Assembly: GCA_049965095.1 (NCBI GenBank)
Contig: JBMFWR010000001.1
Coordinates: 62,001 to 126,000, forward strand
DNA length: 64,000 nucleotides
Reading direction: 5' to 3'
Origin: JAKAWW01 sp049965095
GTDB taxonomy: Archaea > Micrarchaeota > Micrarchaeia > Micrarchaeales > Micrarchaeaceae
Positions within the stretch are counted from its first letter, which is position 1. Each line of letters starts with the position of its first letter. The translations under genes and the position numbers were made by a program. Positions 42,599-51,523 of the stretch are shown piece by piece. The notes under the pieces are model-generated. The model worked only from the letters and a program-made list of their open reading frames with translations. It ran no database searches and was not told the origin of the DNA.

Positions 42599-43426
42599 AT
42601 GGAGAAAATAAGGTTTGATGATGCTAAAAATATCATCAAAGAAATTCGCCCCTATCTTGATGGCTTTTATGTGGGTGGATTTGGTGCTTTACTTCGCTTC
42701 GGCAGTAGCAACCGTAATGTAGTATCAGATTTGGGCAGCACTATAGACATTGATATGGTTTTGCCTGACAAAATGCTAGAAGAAAAATCAAAGAAGTATA
42801 ATTTCGATATTGTCATTGCGAATTTCGTAGACAAGGAAGTAAAGGTCCCAGGGCTGATTGGATATTTCGAGTACCTGTATTCGCCATTTTATTTGAAGAA
42901 TGCTTCGACAGATGTGCTGTGGGGAGGCAATCCTGTAGATTTTTTCACTGAATCAACAGGCATAGGCGCTATAGACGCAACTGCCATAATGGGTGATTAC
43001 GAAACCATAAGCATAGACCACAGCAAGGCGAAAGTTGGTAACCTTTCTGTATTCTTTGCAACAAATGTCAACCCTCTTGCCCTTACTCCGCAAAGGTTTG
43101 GCAGGATTGCATACCTACTGTTTGACAACCTGATTGAGAGAAGTATAGAGGATACAAAGAGCGAGATCCAAAAAGGCGCAGATTACATAATATCAGGAAA
43201 CGCGAGGGTTAACGAAGCAATAAAACTTGCCAAAAGCGATGCAAAGTTCTCTCACGTACTAGGAAATCCGGATTACACAGCATACATGGAAAGGTTTTAC
43301 AGGCTTCCATTGAGAATTGAAGGTGGCGACCTATACAAGGAATTGCACAAGGCAGCAAAGCGCATGCATTCAGTAAGGGAGGAGGACAAGATCATAGAGG
43401 CAATAAAAGGTGTATTGCGCAAATAG
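42599..43426 (+). CDS. Nucleotidyltransferase-like protein
   Basis: This 275-residue protein has a Pol-beta-type nucleotidyltransferase opening: DGFYVGGFGALLRFGS, then STIDIDMVLPDK, giving the GG/GS plus D-x-D pattern. The third acidic residue is not obvious. The rest is alpha/beta then helical. AbiEii-like and other uncharacterised NTases share this look, but no antitoxin gene is adjacent, so a toxin role is not supported. Substrate is unknown. It is downstream of the helicase-nuclease gene and has its own promoter. Confidence 0.6.
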   Translation: MEKIRFDDAKNIIKEIRPYLDGFYVGGFGALLRFGSSNRNVVSDLGSTIDIDMVLPDKMLEEKSKKYNFDIVIANFVDKEVKVPGLIGYFEYLYSPFYLKNASTDVLWGGNPVDFFTESTGIGAIDATAIMGDYETISIDHSKAKVGNLSVFFATNVNPLALTPQRFGRIAYLLFDNLIERSIEDTKSEIQKGADYIISGNARVNEAIKLAKSDAKFSHVLGNPDYTAYMERFYRLPLRIEGGDLYKELHKAAKRMHSVREEDKIIEAIKGVLRK

Positions 43427-43566
43427 ATAATGCTTTGTTGCGGCAAATGGCATTAATCCTCTAATCGCCAAGAAATCAAAAGCTTTAAATAGATTGATGC
43501 AAAATAACTTTCTATAACTCTTTATCCTATAATACTGGATGAAGTGAAGCACAGACGGTGTTATAT

Positions 43567-43995
43567 ATGGCAAAATCTTATGTCAAATTCGAAGTATCTA
43601 ATGATGTCGTGGCAAAGACATACGAAGCGCTGCAGCTTGCAAAACAGTCAGGAGTGGTAAAGAAAGGCGCAAACGAAGTTACAAAAAGCGTTGAGCGCGG
43701 TCTTGCCTCGTTTGTAGTAATAGCAGGGGATGTGGAGCCGGAAGAAGTTGTAATACACATACCTTCAATATGCGAGCAAAAGAAGATATCATACTCTTAT
43801 GTGCCAAGCAAGCAGGAGCTTGGCAAATCAATAGGCATGAATGTCCCGTGCACGGCAGTGGCAGTGGAAAATGCCGGGAAGGCAGAATCAATAATAAAAG
43901 ACATAGTTTCAAGGATTACTGGAGTATCCCAGAAGGAGAAGCAGGAAAAGCCTGCAGAAAAACAGGAAAAGCAGGATAAAAAGCCAAAGCAGTAA
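43567..43995 (+). CDS. rpl7ae: Ribosomal protein L7Ae
   Basis: This 142-residue protein starts at ATG 43567. The core is standard L7Ae: YVKFEVSNDVVAKTYEALQLAKQSGVVKKGANEVTKSVERG, FVVIAGDVEPEEVVIHIPSICEQKKISYSYVPSKQELGKSIG. It binds kink-turns in rRNA, box C/D and H/ACA RNAs and RNase P RNA. A Lys/Glu/Gln-rich tail of about 20 residues at the C-terminus is unusual. A TATA-like CTTTAAATAG at about 43476 implies a leader of some 60 bases; a kink-turn in it, as known for other archaeal L7Ae leaders, could not be confirmed by eye. Confidence 0.94.
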   Translation: MAKSYVKFEVSNDVVAKTYEALQLAKQSGVVKKGANEVTKSVERGLASFVVIAGDVEPEEVVIHIPSICEQKKISYSYVPSKQELGKSIGMNVPCTAVAVENAGKAESIIKDIVSRITGVSQKEKQEKPAEKQEKQDKKPKQ

Positions 43996-44012
43996 TTATA
44001 TAAGGTGCAATC

Positions 44013-44249
44013 ATGGCAGAAGATGAGCAAAAAAGAAACTTTGCTGGTTTCCTTGCGGAGATAGTGAGCGTCAACAGGAAGCAGAAGACCGGCGTTTCTG
44101 GCGAGATATACCTGGTGTCATGCCAGATTCTTGAAGGCAACGACAAAGGCAGGATAATAAGGCGCACCGTCTTGGGCCCTACAAAGGTGGGCGATGTAAT
44201 AAGGCTGCCAGACACAAGCAGGGAAGCACGAGAAATAAAGGTAAAGTGA
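44013..44249 (+). CDS. rps28e: Ribosomal protein S28e
   Basis: This is a 78-residue S28e with the family core AEIVSVNRKQKTGVSGEIYLVSCQILEGNDKGRIIRRTVLGPTKVGDVIRL and the ending DTSREAREIKVK. It sits in the small-subunit platform near the mRNA exit. It is 17 bases after L7Ae and four bases before L24e, the conserved archaeal order. AGGTGCAATC precedes the ATG. Confidence 0.95.
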   Translation: MAEDEQKRNFAGFLAEIVSVNRKQKTGVSGEIYLVSCQILEGNDKGRIIRRTVLGPTKVGDVIRLPDTSREAREIKVK

Positions 44250-44253
44250 TTGC

Positions 44254-44415
44254 ATGAAATGCTCATATTGCTCCAAAAATATAAGCAAGGGCACAGGCAT
44301 AATGTATGTGTTCAAAGACGGCAGGATCACATACTTCTGCTCTTCAAAGTGCTACAAGAATGCGATAGAGAATGGCAGAAAGCTCAAGGGTACAGGAGGG
44401 CTTACAGTATCTTGA
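44254..44415 (+). CDS. rpl24e: Ribosomal protein L24e
   Basis: This 53-residue zinc-finger protein begins MKCSYCSKNISKGTG and has the second Cys pair in YFCSSKCYKNAIENGRK, the four-cysteine pattern of archaeal L24e. It binds 23S rRNA at the subunit interface. Its stop is 162 bases from the start. In many archaea ndk and infB follow; here the next genes are on the opposite strand, so the cluster ends at L24e. Confidence 0.93.
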   Translation: MKCSYCSKNISKGTGIMYVFKDGRITYFCSSKCYKNAIENGRKLKGTGGLTVS

Positions 44416-44426
44416 GCATAGATAAG

Positions 44427-44642
44427 CTATTCCTTTATTTCCTCTATTTTTACATCCTTTTCGTCGGCGTCGGCAAAAGCGTTTTTTATCAAATTTTCCA
44501 TGCCAAGCTTCATCAGCTCTGCTTGCCTCTTTGAAAAGAATACCTTGTGGCCGGCGCTGTCCTTTATTATGTAAGCTCCGCTTTCGTCAACTGTGACAAT
44601 CACGAATTCATTGCCCTTGCTTATCCTGTATGTTTTTGGCAT
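44427..44642 (-). CDS. Unknown small protein
   Basis: A 71-residue protein counted from the ATG at 44642 (three codons longer from 44651). It has a beta-rich first half (YRISKGNEFVIVTVDESGAYIIKDSAGHKVFFSK) and a helical, acidic end. No family recognised. Its start overlaps the end of the next minus-strand gene by some 35 bases, which suggests coupling between the two. It is convergent with the ribosomal cluster. Confidence 0.55.
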   Translation of the reverse strand: MPKTYRISKGNEFVIVTVDESGAYIIKDSAGHKVFFSKRQAELMKLGMENLIKNAFADADEKDVKIEEIKE

Positions 44643-45003
44643 TCTCCTCACATTTTACCATGCTTTTATACTCCTGCCTCTCAGCTATGGCACCATCTTC
44701 ATCGTAAGCATAAAGTATTATACTGTAGTTATAATCTGAAGGATAATTGTTTGGCTGTGTAAAAAGCTTCACCTGCTTGCTTATTGAGCCGCGCGGCTTT
44801 ATGATTCCTATCCTGGTTTTGCCCAGGAGCAGTTCCCTGTCGTGCGCCAGGGAAAGTGGCTTTTCAACATGGATCTCGCATTCGCACCACAAGATCTTAT
44901 CATCATAACCATTTTCAAAACGCATTGAAAGCGTAGCTTCGTTTTTCGAATATGCCCTGAGCACAGAAGGCTCTACGCTTGTATTTATCCCAATATTTGG
45001 CAC
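44608..45003 (-). CDS. Unknown beta-rich protein
   Basis: This 131-residue protein has alternating hydrophobic strands with acidic loops (ATLSMRFENGYDDKILWCECEIHVEKPLSL, SISKQVKLFTQPNNYPSDYNYSIILYAYDEDG). The pattern is like an immunoglobulin- or C2-type beta sandwich. There is no signal peptide or membrane helix. The last 20 residues are charged and overlap the small gene downstream. TATA-like AGATAAATATATTTAA lies about 40 bases before the start. No function is claimed. Confidence 0.6.
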   Translation of the reverse strand: MPNIGINTSVEPSVLRAYSKNEATLSMRFENGYDDKILWCECEIHVEKPLSLAHDRELLLGKTRIGIIKPRGSISKQVKLFTQPNNYPSDYNYSIILYAYDEDGAIAERQEYKSMVKCEENAKNIQDKQGQ

Positions 45004-45095
45004 TTGATCACCTTAACATCAATTAATAGATTAAATATATTTATCTATGCTTATAATAATATCCTTATAATAATCCAGTAATACGGTGCACATTT

Positions 45096-45557
45096 ATGGA
45101 AGTAAACGAATCAAAGCTCATAGAAGCGGAGCTTACCCTTAGGGATTTGCGCATAACAAAAGACGTGCTTGAGACAAGGCGCTCAATGGTGAGATGGCTA
45201 GCCCTTGCTCTGGGCATAATAAGTCCTGGCGAATCCCGCCTTTCTGCGGTATCAGTGCTTGACGCAATACTCTATTTTCAGTTTCAGGAGAAAAAAGATC
45301 CGAGCGTTGATGAACTCTCTGACTACATAAACAAGAGATGGTCTCCAATAAACGAAAAAACCTTGAGGTACCACCTGCTTCAGCTTAAGAAAGCAGGAAT
45401 AGCTGACAACTCAAAGGGCAAATATTTCCTAACTAGGAACGAAGGGACCGACAGCAGTGATATCGCAATGTGGGTCAACAGCTACATAGATTCAAGGATA
45501 GCTCCAATAAAAGGCAAGATAGCAGAAAGCATGAAGGAGCTTAAGAACAGACCGTGA
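45096..45557 (+). CDS. Winged-helix-like protein, putative regulator
   Basis: This 153-residue protein has a predominantly helical N-terminus (about 1-60) followed by a winged-helix pattern: SVLDAILYFQFQEKKDPSVDELSDYINKRWSPINEKTLRYHLLQLKKAGIADNSKGKYFLT. The RYHLLQLKKAGI segment is a typical recognition helix and wing. A further helix ends the chain. Its TGA overlaps the GTG frame of the exported protein gene, so both are coupled. It may regulate that gene; direct evidence is lacking. Confidence 0.68.
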   Translation: MEVNESKLIEAELTLRDLRITKDVLETRRSMVRWLALALGIISPGESRLSAVSVLDAILYFQFQEKKDPSVDELSDYINKRWSPINEKTLRYHLLQLKKAGIADNSKGKYFLTRNEGTDSSDIAMWVNSYIDSRIAPIKGKIAESMKELKNRP

Positions 45558-45565
45558 GTGTTTTT

Positions 45566-47245
45566 ATGGAAACCAAAGAATTGATTGCATATATAGCAAT
45601 AATAGCGCTTGTTGGCATAGCAGTGACGCTTGTAATCGATAGCTTCAATTCAAGTCCTTATCATATTGTTGTGAGCATCTCGGCACAGCCAACGCAGCAC
45701 TTATACCCGTACAATACAACCTATTTCAACATAACTGTAAAAAATGAAGGCCCTAGCATAAGCGACATGGTGCTAGGCTTTTACGTGAATGGCACTGCGC
45801 TAAAATACTACAAGATATCAATACCTCACGGCGATAACGTTTCTATAAGCGAAAACTACACGTTTGTCTCAAACGGCACTTATGCATTTCAAGCAATAGC
45901 CGATCCTGGCGATTTGCTAAATATACAGGATCGCAGTTTAGCGTCTTCCTTTGCATATGTTAATGTAAGTCCTGCAGAATCCCCTGATGTATACTCGTCA
46001 ATCCCAAATAATGATATAATATCAACTACAAGCTTCACAATGTCGGGCTATGGCATGCGCGATGAAGCAGCGATATCAATGGTGTACAATGTGACTGCGT
46101 TTTCTTCACCTTTTGGCATGCTCAGCGGCGTAATGCCAAAAATAATTGACAACCTTTACGGCACTATAGCCTATGCCAATGGCGCAACAGCAAACTATGC
46201 CAATGGAAGCAGCGCATACGTGCTATGGCTAAAAGGCACCATTAACCCAGCACTCATAGGAAGTATGCTGTCGACGTTCTCTTTTCCATATTCCCATGTT
46301 GTGGAAAACAATACTGGCATATCGTATTGGAAGGTAAATAATTCAACAAGCGTGTGCGTATTCTACCAGCAAGGCTGGACCAAGGTAATAGCATACGGCA
46401 ACGCAACATCTAGCCCTACAACGTGCGAATCATTGGCAGTCAAAAGCTATGCGCCTACGGAAAGCGGAACACTGGTAAAATACCTAAAGAGCGAAAGCTT
46501 AGTTACCAAATACCAATCGAAGCTTATTTATTCAAATTCTACCAACCTTGGCAATATACTTTCGCTTGACAACAGCAGCATGAGCGTGGCTAACATATTC
46601 CAGAATAGCTATGGTGTGTTTGCAGGAGTGCTTTCAACAAATTCCATGCCTTCAAGCAACGTCTGCTACGGCCTTCTCTACGAAAACAACGGCATAAACA
46701 TCTGCTCGGTCTATACACTGCCTTCAAATGGGAAGGCTCTTCCACAGTACGGGATGATAAACAGCACCGAAGCAAGCAATACAATCACAGCCTATGTATA
46801 CTCGCTGACAAACCAGAGCATGCTCCTCTCGGCGCATGCCAGTGCGGTAAAACTTCTGTCAAGCTTAAACATATCAAACAGCATCTCGTGGCAACCAGCT
46901 TTCAAAAACGGCTGCGCATTCTACAACAGCACATTGGGCTGCCAGGTAAACGGGTTCAATTCAAGCAGTGGATATGCAAATCTTTCAATAACCAACGATC
47001 TGGGCTCAGCCATAAAGCTTTCAAGCATATCGTGCACAATGAGCGGCGCGGCACCGCAGCCCCTTGCACTCAACAGCAGCATGGGCAGTAATTCATCAAT
47101 TAGCATTAGCGTTCACTGCAACGCTCTTCCAATACCTGTGATAGCACCAGCTGAGAGCTACATATTAGATCTCAACTACACAATCGCAAACCATACAAAA
47201 AGTACATACGGCATACTGAATATAACCAACTACGGTCTACCATGA
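45566..47245 (+). CDS. Exported surface protein, membrane-anchored
   Basis: This 559-residue protein from ATG 45566 has one N-terminal membrane helix (ELIAYIAIIALVGIAVTLVI) and then an extracellular part. Residues about 30-130 have a CARDB-like beta-sandwich pattern (YNTTYFNITVKNEGPSISDMVLGFYVNG). The rest is Ser, Thr and Asn rich with many N-x-S/T sites and a few cysteines. It looks like an S-layer-associated or other surface protein. A GTG at 45554 overlapping the previous stop is an alternative start. Confidence 0.7.
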   Translation: METKELIAYIAIIALVGIAVTLVIDSFNSSPYHIVVSISAQPTQHLYPYNTTYFNITVKNEGPSISDMVLGFYVNGTALKYYKISIPHGDNVSISENYTFVSNGTYAFQAIADPGDLLNIQDRSLASSFAYVNVSPAESPDVYSSIPNNDIISTTSFTMSGYGMRDEAAISMVYNVTAFSSPFGMLSGVMPKIIDNLYGTIAYANGATANYANGSSAYVLWLKGTINPALIGSMLSTFSFPYSHVVENNTGISYWKVNNSTSVCVFYQQGWTKVIAYGNATSSPTTCESLAVKSYAPTESGTLVKYLKSESLVTKYQSKLIYSNSTNLGNILSLDNSSMSVANIFQNSYGVFAGVLSTNSMPSSNVCYGLLYENNGINICSVYTLPSNGKALPQYGMINSTEASNTITAYVYSLTNQSMLLSAHASAVKLLSSLNISNSISWQPAFKNGCAFYNSTLGCQVNGFNSSSGYANLSITNDLGSAIKLSSISCTMSGAAPQPLALNSSMGSNSSISISVHCNALPIPVIAPAESYILDLNYTIANHTKSTYGILNITNYGLP

Positions 47246-47251
47246 GTGGCT

Positions 47252-47503
47252 TCAAGCCATGAAATCTTTCGCCCCTTTGCCTTCAGGAAATGCCCTTAGC
47301 GTATCTGCTTCTACTGGTGCTCCCAACTCATTTGCCACTCTCTTGAGTTCGCTAAGGTCTATCATCTTCTTTGTGTAAAGTTCAGCAAACTTTTCATTAC
47401 CCACTGTAACCAGCCTAGGAGTGAAAGTTATGAGTTGAAACATCCCCGTGCGCTTAACTCTTACCTTTATCTCGCTCATGGCCATGATATCTTTCGCATT
47501 CAT
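47252..47503 (-). CDS. Unknown small basic protein
   Basis: This 83-residue protein has a strand-like first half (SEIKVRVKRTGMFQLITFTPRLVTVGN) and a helical second half (EKFAELYTKKMIDLSELKRVANELGAPVE). AAGGT six bases before ATG 47503 supports that start; ATG 47479 is an alternative. No family recognised. It is convergent with the surface protein gene and divergent from nuoH. Confidence 0.55.
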   Translation of the reverse strand: MNAKDIMAMSEIKVRVKRTGMFQLITFTPRLVTVGNEKFAELYTKKMIDLSELKRVANELGAPVEADTLRAFPEGKGAKDFMA

Positions 47504-47587
47504 AAAACTACCTTGAAAAGAAAAGAGCTGTACTTAAGATTGTATTTGTATATATAAAAATCTTTTGTGCGTAATAGTATTGATTGC

Positions 47588-48622
47588 ATGCAGGTATCAT
47601 CGCCGTATATAAGCTATTATGCATCATATTTTGGGCGTATGCTGCACCTTGGCGGGGCATATGGCGTTGTGGTTTCAATACTATTGGCGCTGGTACTTTT
47701 TGCAATAATCCTTTCCATATTGATAATAGCATTCGCGTACATGTTCGGCTGGCTTGAAAGAAAAGTGATTGCAAGGGTACAAGCAAGGCATGGCCCCACA
47801 TATCTAGGCCCTTTTGGTATTTTGCAAAACCTGGCGGACGTGATAAAGCTTTTTTCAAAGGAGAACATAATGCCTGCAAACGCCGATAAGCCGGTATTCA
47901 ATTTGGTGCTTCCAATAATGTTTGCAATATTCGTTTTCATTCTTGCTTTCATACCTTTTACTGGCAGTTTTATTGGCGTGAATACCTCAATAGGGCTCCT
48001 CGCCGTATTCGTGCTGCTTTCATTCTCGCCCCTTCTTCTTTTCCTTGCATCGTGGGCTAGCGGCAACAAATTCAGCTCCATAAGTGCTCAGCGTGCCACT
48101 ACTGTGGTGGTAAGTTATGAAGTGCCAATGCTGCTGAGTGTCGTTGCAATAGTCCTAATGGCGAACAGCATGAGCCTAAGCGCCATAGTAAGGGCCCAGA
48201 ACCCCTATTGGTTTGTTGTACTTATGCCTCTTGGCTTTATAGTATTCTTTATAGTGCTGCTTGCAGAGCTTGAGAGGACTCCTTTTGATATGACCGAAGC
48301 AGACAGCGAGCTTATCGCCGGTTGGCTTAACGATTACGGTGCCAACTATTATGGTATAGCTCTGTTCCTGGATTATGCGCGCATGCTTGTTGGAACACTT
48401 CTAATAAGCGTGCTGTTCTTTGGAGGTTGGCTGGGATTTGGATTCCTGCCACCAATAGCGAATCTGCTAATAAAAGTAGTCTTCTTCACGTTCCTGATAA
48501 TGTTCATAAGGGCGTCGCTCGTGCGCATGAAGATAAACCACATTTTGCGCACAGGATGGCTTTTCCTTATGCCCCTTGCAATAATTAATTTATTAATAAC
48601 ATTCATGGTATTTATAAAGTGA
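47588..48622 (+). CDS. nuoH: NADH dehydrogenase-like complex subunit H
   Basis: This 344-residue protein has eight or so membrane helices and the NuoH motifs GWLERKVIARVQARHGPTYLGPFGILQNLADVIKLFSKE and AELERTPFDMTEADSELIAGW. NuoH forms the quinone site and links the electron-transfer arm to the proton-pumping arm. TATA-like GTATATATAAAA (47546-47557) puts the transcript start just upstream of ATG 47588, so the GTG at 47567 is rejected. It is first in a seven-gene operon, with no nuoA, B, C or D before it. Confidence 0.95.
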   Translation: MQVSSPYISYYASYFGRMLHLGGAYGVVVSILLALVLFAIILSILIIAFAYMFGWLERKVIARVQARHGPTYLGPFGILQNLADVIKLFSKENIMPANADKPVFNLVLPIMFAIFVFILAFIPFTGSFIGVNTSIGLLAVFVLLSFSPLLLFLASWASGNKFSSISAQRATTVVVSYEVPMLLSVVAIVLMANSMSLSAIVRAQNPYWFVVLMPLGFIVFFIVLLAELERTPFDMTEADSELIAGWLNDYGANYYGIALFLDYARMLVGTLLISVLFFGGWLGFGFLPPIANLLIKVVFFTFLIMFIRASLVRMKINHILRTGWLFLMPLAIINLLITFMVFIK

Positions 48623-48626
48623 TATA

Positions 48627-48989
48627 ATGATCTTGAAACCAGTGGCAAAGGCAGTAAGCGAGGCATTGAAAGCGCCTGCCACTATGGAATATCCTGAACA
48701 AAAGGAATTGCTTACTGACAATTATCGCGGCATACACAAGTTAGATATTGAAACATGCATAAGCTGCGGCGCATGTGCTAGGATATGCCCAAACCAGACC
48801 ATAACAATGGTAAATACAGAAACAGAAAAAGGCACAAAGTTGATGCCAGAGGTTAATCTGGAGCGCTGCTTGTTCTGCGCTCTCTGCGAAGAGGTTTGTC
48901 CTACCAAATGCCTTGTGCTAACGAAGGATTACAGCTTTGAAAAATACGACAGGAGGGAATTTGTCAAAAGGCCAGAAGAGCTAAAGTGA
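48627..48989 (+). CDS. nuoI: NADH dehydrogenase-like complex subunit I (two [4Fe-4S] clusters)
   Basis: This 120-residue ferredoxin-like subunit has two cluster motifs, CISCGACARICP (about residues 46-57) and CLFCALCEEVCP (about 86-97). Both are complete C-x2-C-x2-C-x3-CP sets. NuoI carries electrons towards NuoB and the quinone site. It is shorter than bacterial NuoI, lacking C-terminal extension. It starts four bases after nuoH. Confidence 0.95.
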   Translation: MILKPVAKAVSEALKAPATMEYPEQKELLTDNYRGIHKLDIETCISCGACARICPNQTITMVNTETEKGTKLMPEVNLERCLFCALCEEVCPTKCLVLTKDYSFEKYDRREFVKRPEELK

Positions 48990-48993
48990 TGTG

Positions 48994-49467
48994 ATGATTC
49001 AATTATTGTTCGCATTGATCGCGCTGCTTGAGATACTGTCAATATCCTCTATATTCGTGGCTAAAAATGTGCTGCATTCTGTGATAATGTTATCAATATC
49101 CTTCATACTTAGCTCTCTAATATTCGCGCTTGTTGGGCAGCCTCTTCTTGCCCTTTTGCAAATTTTCATAATGGTAGGCGGCGTGATGACATACATGTTT
49201 ATAGGTATGGCGTCTGCCGGTATATCCAGGTTTAAGCATGTTTCATATGCTACGCTTGCGCTATATGCCCTAGTGGCATTTGCCGTATTGTATTATTCGA
49301 CTGCAAATGTTGCATACTCTGATGGAGCTAACGCCCTTTCAAGGACCTCTATAGCGCTGCAGCTTGGCTCTGGCCTTGGCGTAATTGCAATAGCTGTCGT
49401 GGCGTTGTTTGGCGTAGGCATAGGCTCGATAGTGTTGCTCAAGGCAATGGTGGTAGAAAATGCTTGA
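48994..49467 (+). CDS. nuoJ: NADH dehydrogenase-like complex subunit J
   Basis: This 157-residue protein has five hydrophobic helices. The NuoJ pattern is present: ALIALLEILSISSIFVAKNVLHSVIMLSISFILSS, then ALLQIFIMVGGVMTYMFIG with the conserved transmembrane pi-bulge region. Starts at GTG 48991 and ATG 48994 are adjacent. It overlaps nuoK by eight bases, a normal coupling in nuo operons. Confidence 0.9.
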   Translation: MIQLLFALIALLEILSISSIFVAKNVLHSVIMLSISFILSSLIFALVGQPLLALLQIFIMVGGVMTYMFIGMASAGISRFKHVSYATLALYALVAFAVLYYSTANVAYSDGANALSRTSIALQLGSGLGVIAIAVVALFGVGIGSIVLLKAMVVENA

Positions 49468-49756
49468 GTACCTTGTAATGCTTTCAATGGCAATAATTTC
49501 GATAGGAATAGCAGGAGTCATGGCAAGCAGGCATTTTATCATAATCATATTGTCAATAGAAACCTTGCTTCTTGGTGCCTCGCTTTTGGCTGTTTCCATG
49601 TACAGCTACGCGATACAAGGCGCAATAATAACCCTTCTTGTTTCAATATGGAGCATAGCCGCTATTGAGGTGATGGGCGCAGTGGTAATATACAGATATC
49701 TCGCAACCAACGAGTTCAGCATGGACGTTGGAAAGCTTTCAAAGCTGAGGGATTGA
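49460..49756 (+). CDS. nuoK: NADH dehydrogenase-like complex subunit K
   Basis: This 98-residue protein has three membrane helices and two conserved membrane Glu positions (SIETLLLGASLLAVS, SIAAIEVMGAVV), as in NuoK and MnhC. These Glu residues lie in the proton path. Its stop abuts the nuoL start. The order J-K-L-M-N is the standard one. Confidence 0.92.
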   Translation: MLEYLVMLSMAIISIGIAGVMASRHFIIIILSIETLLLGASLLAVSMYSYAIQGAIITLLVSIWSIAAIEVMGAVVIYRYLATNEFSMDVGKLSKLRD

Positions 49757-51523
49757 ATGCTAGCGCTGCTTTTGCTTCTGCCTCTCACAATTTCCGCCTT
49801 GTTATCTCCTATACTTAGAGAGCACTTTGGCGCAATAAAATATGTAGCTCTTTTAGCTAGCATAATAACTCTTGCAATGCTTCCTTTTGTAAGCACAGGG
49901 GTTACAAACAGCTTGTTATGGTTTAGCATAAGTGGTTATAATTTTCACATAACAACTCAAACCATGCCGCTAAACATGATACTCTTGTGGCTTATTGCCA
50001 TAATAACGCCCCTTATAATAGCTTATTCGATAGGTTTCATGGAGACCCCAAGCGAGCAGGCGCGCTTCTACTTCGAGCTTTGTGTATTTGCAAGCGCAAT
50101 GCTCCTTTTCGCCATGTCTGGCAATTTCATAGCAATGTTTATAGGATGGGAAATGCTTGGCATAACAAGCTATCTCCTAATAGGTTTTTGGTACTACAAG
50201 GAAAAACCCCCGCAGGCGGCACGCAAGGCAATAATCACAGTTTTCATTGGCGACATGATGATGCTTGCCGCCATGGCAATAATATGGAATGCATATGGCA
50301 CATTCAATTTTTCAGCTCTCGCTTCAGCAGGTGTAAAAGCCCCGCTTTTCTATGCAATGCTGCTTGTCATGTTTGCGGCATTTACAAAATCTGCTCAGTT
50401 TCCATTCCAGGAATGGCTCCCTGATGCAATGGAAGGCCCTACTCCTGTATCCGCTTTTCTCCATTCCTCCACAATGGTGAAGGCTGGAGTATTCATCATC
50501 GCAGTATTGCTCCCAATATACGAAGAGCTTTCAATGGGATGGCTGCTTGTAGCCTTTGGAATTATCACGGCAATCATAGCGATGGCAGACGCCCTTGTAG
50601 AAAAGCACATTAAGCGCATTTTGGCATATTCAACAATTGAAGACATGGGCCTTATGTTTGTTGCACTAGGCTTCGGTTCGATAGTTGGTGCAATGGTACT
50701 TTTTGTTGCGCAGGCCTTTTACAAGGCACTGCTTTTCATGAATGCTGGCACAATAATGAATGCTAACGAAGGTGCCGAAAGCATATATTCAAGTTATGAA
50801 TCCAGGAGCAGCAAGCCTCTTTTTGCAGTCATGATTATAGGAGTACTTTCAATAATAGGTGTATTTCCTCTAAGCGGGTTCTTTGGCAAAATCGGGGTTG
50901 AGGGCTCTGCATCAAATCCTGTTGTTTATGCAATACTGCTTGTGATAGATTTTGTAACCGCTATATACATGGTTAGATGGGTTGCCGTGCCATCGAGAAA
51001 AGCCCCATCGCAATACGAATCAGCTTTGATAAGCAGCAACTATCGCTTGACACCAAAATCAATGATGATACCTCAGTACATACTTGCAGCACTTGTGATA
51101 GCAGCAAGCGCTGCTTTCATATACGCCGCGCCATCTTACAGTCCATACCTAAAATTGCCATTGCGTGCAATCGAATCCTTCATAGAGACAATTGTTGTGT
51201 TTATCGGCTCAATAATTGGAATTTACATAATCTCAAAATACGCGCAATTGAGTTCAGAACGCCATCCTGTGCTGTACAGCATAGCGTACAGCACCGGGTT
51301 TTTTAACTCCGCATACAGGTATATTGCTTCTGCATTTGCGATAGCAGGCAGCGCATTCGAAGCGTTTGAATATTCCCTTTACGATTTTATTAAGCTTGGC
51401 GGCTCAGCAGTGGTTGATTTTGGCGCATATGTTCGCAAAATCGAGAATGGGCAAATTAATACTTACGCAATGGCGTTTGCCATAGGGATATTGATTGCAA
51501 TCGCAATGATGGTGTTGCTGTGA
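49757..51523 (+). CDS. nuoL: NADH dehydrogenase-like complex subunit L
   Basis: This 588-residue antiporter-like subunit has WEMLGITSYLLIGFWYYKEKPPQAARKA, FPFQEWLPDAMEGPTPVSAFLHSSTMVKAGVF with the key Lys and Pro, and a long C-terminal hydrophobic extension that corresponds to the lateral helix. It is one of the proton-pumping subunits. Fourteen or more membrane helices are visible. Its stop overlaps the GTG start of nuoM by three bases. Confidence 0.95.
   Translation: MLALLLLLPLTISALLSPILREHFGAIKYVALLASIITLAMLPFVSTGVTNSLLWFSISGYNFHITTQTMPLNMILLWLIAIITPLIIAYSIGFMETPSEQARFYFELCVFASAMLLFAMSGNFIAMFIGWEMLGITSYLLIGFWYYKEKPPQAARKAIITVFIGDMMMLAAMAIIWNAYGTFNFSALASAGVKAPLFYAMLLVMFAAFTKSAQFPFQEWLPDAMEGPTPVSAFLHSSTMVKAGVFIIAVLLPIYEELSMGWLLVAFGIITAIIAMADALVEKHIKRILAYSTIEDMGLMFVALGFGSIVGAMVLFVAQAFYKALLFMNAGTIMNANEGAESIYSSYESRSSKPLFAVMIIGVLSIIGVFPLSGFFGKIGVEGSASNPVVYAILLVIDFVTAIYMVRWVAVPSRKAPSQYESALISSNYRLTPKSMMIPQYILAALVIAASAAFIYAAPSYSPYLKLPLRAIESFIETIVVFIGSIIGIYIISKYAQLSSERHPVLYSIAYSTGFFNSAYRYIASAFAIAGSAFEAFEYSLYDFIKLGGSAVVDFGAYVRKIENGQINTYAMAFAIGILIAIAMMVLL

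Noticed and set aside
42599..43426. AbiEii-type toxin of a toxin-antitoxin pair
   Set aside because: The nucleotidyltransferase-like opening fits many families, and no small antitoxin gene lies next to it.
43503..43566. Possible kink-turn for autoregulation in the L7Ae leader
   Set aside because: GATGA-like bases are present but no paired CTGA or second G-A strand could be matched, so the motif is not supported.
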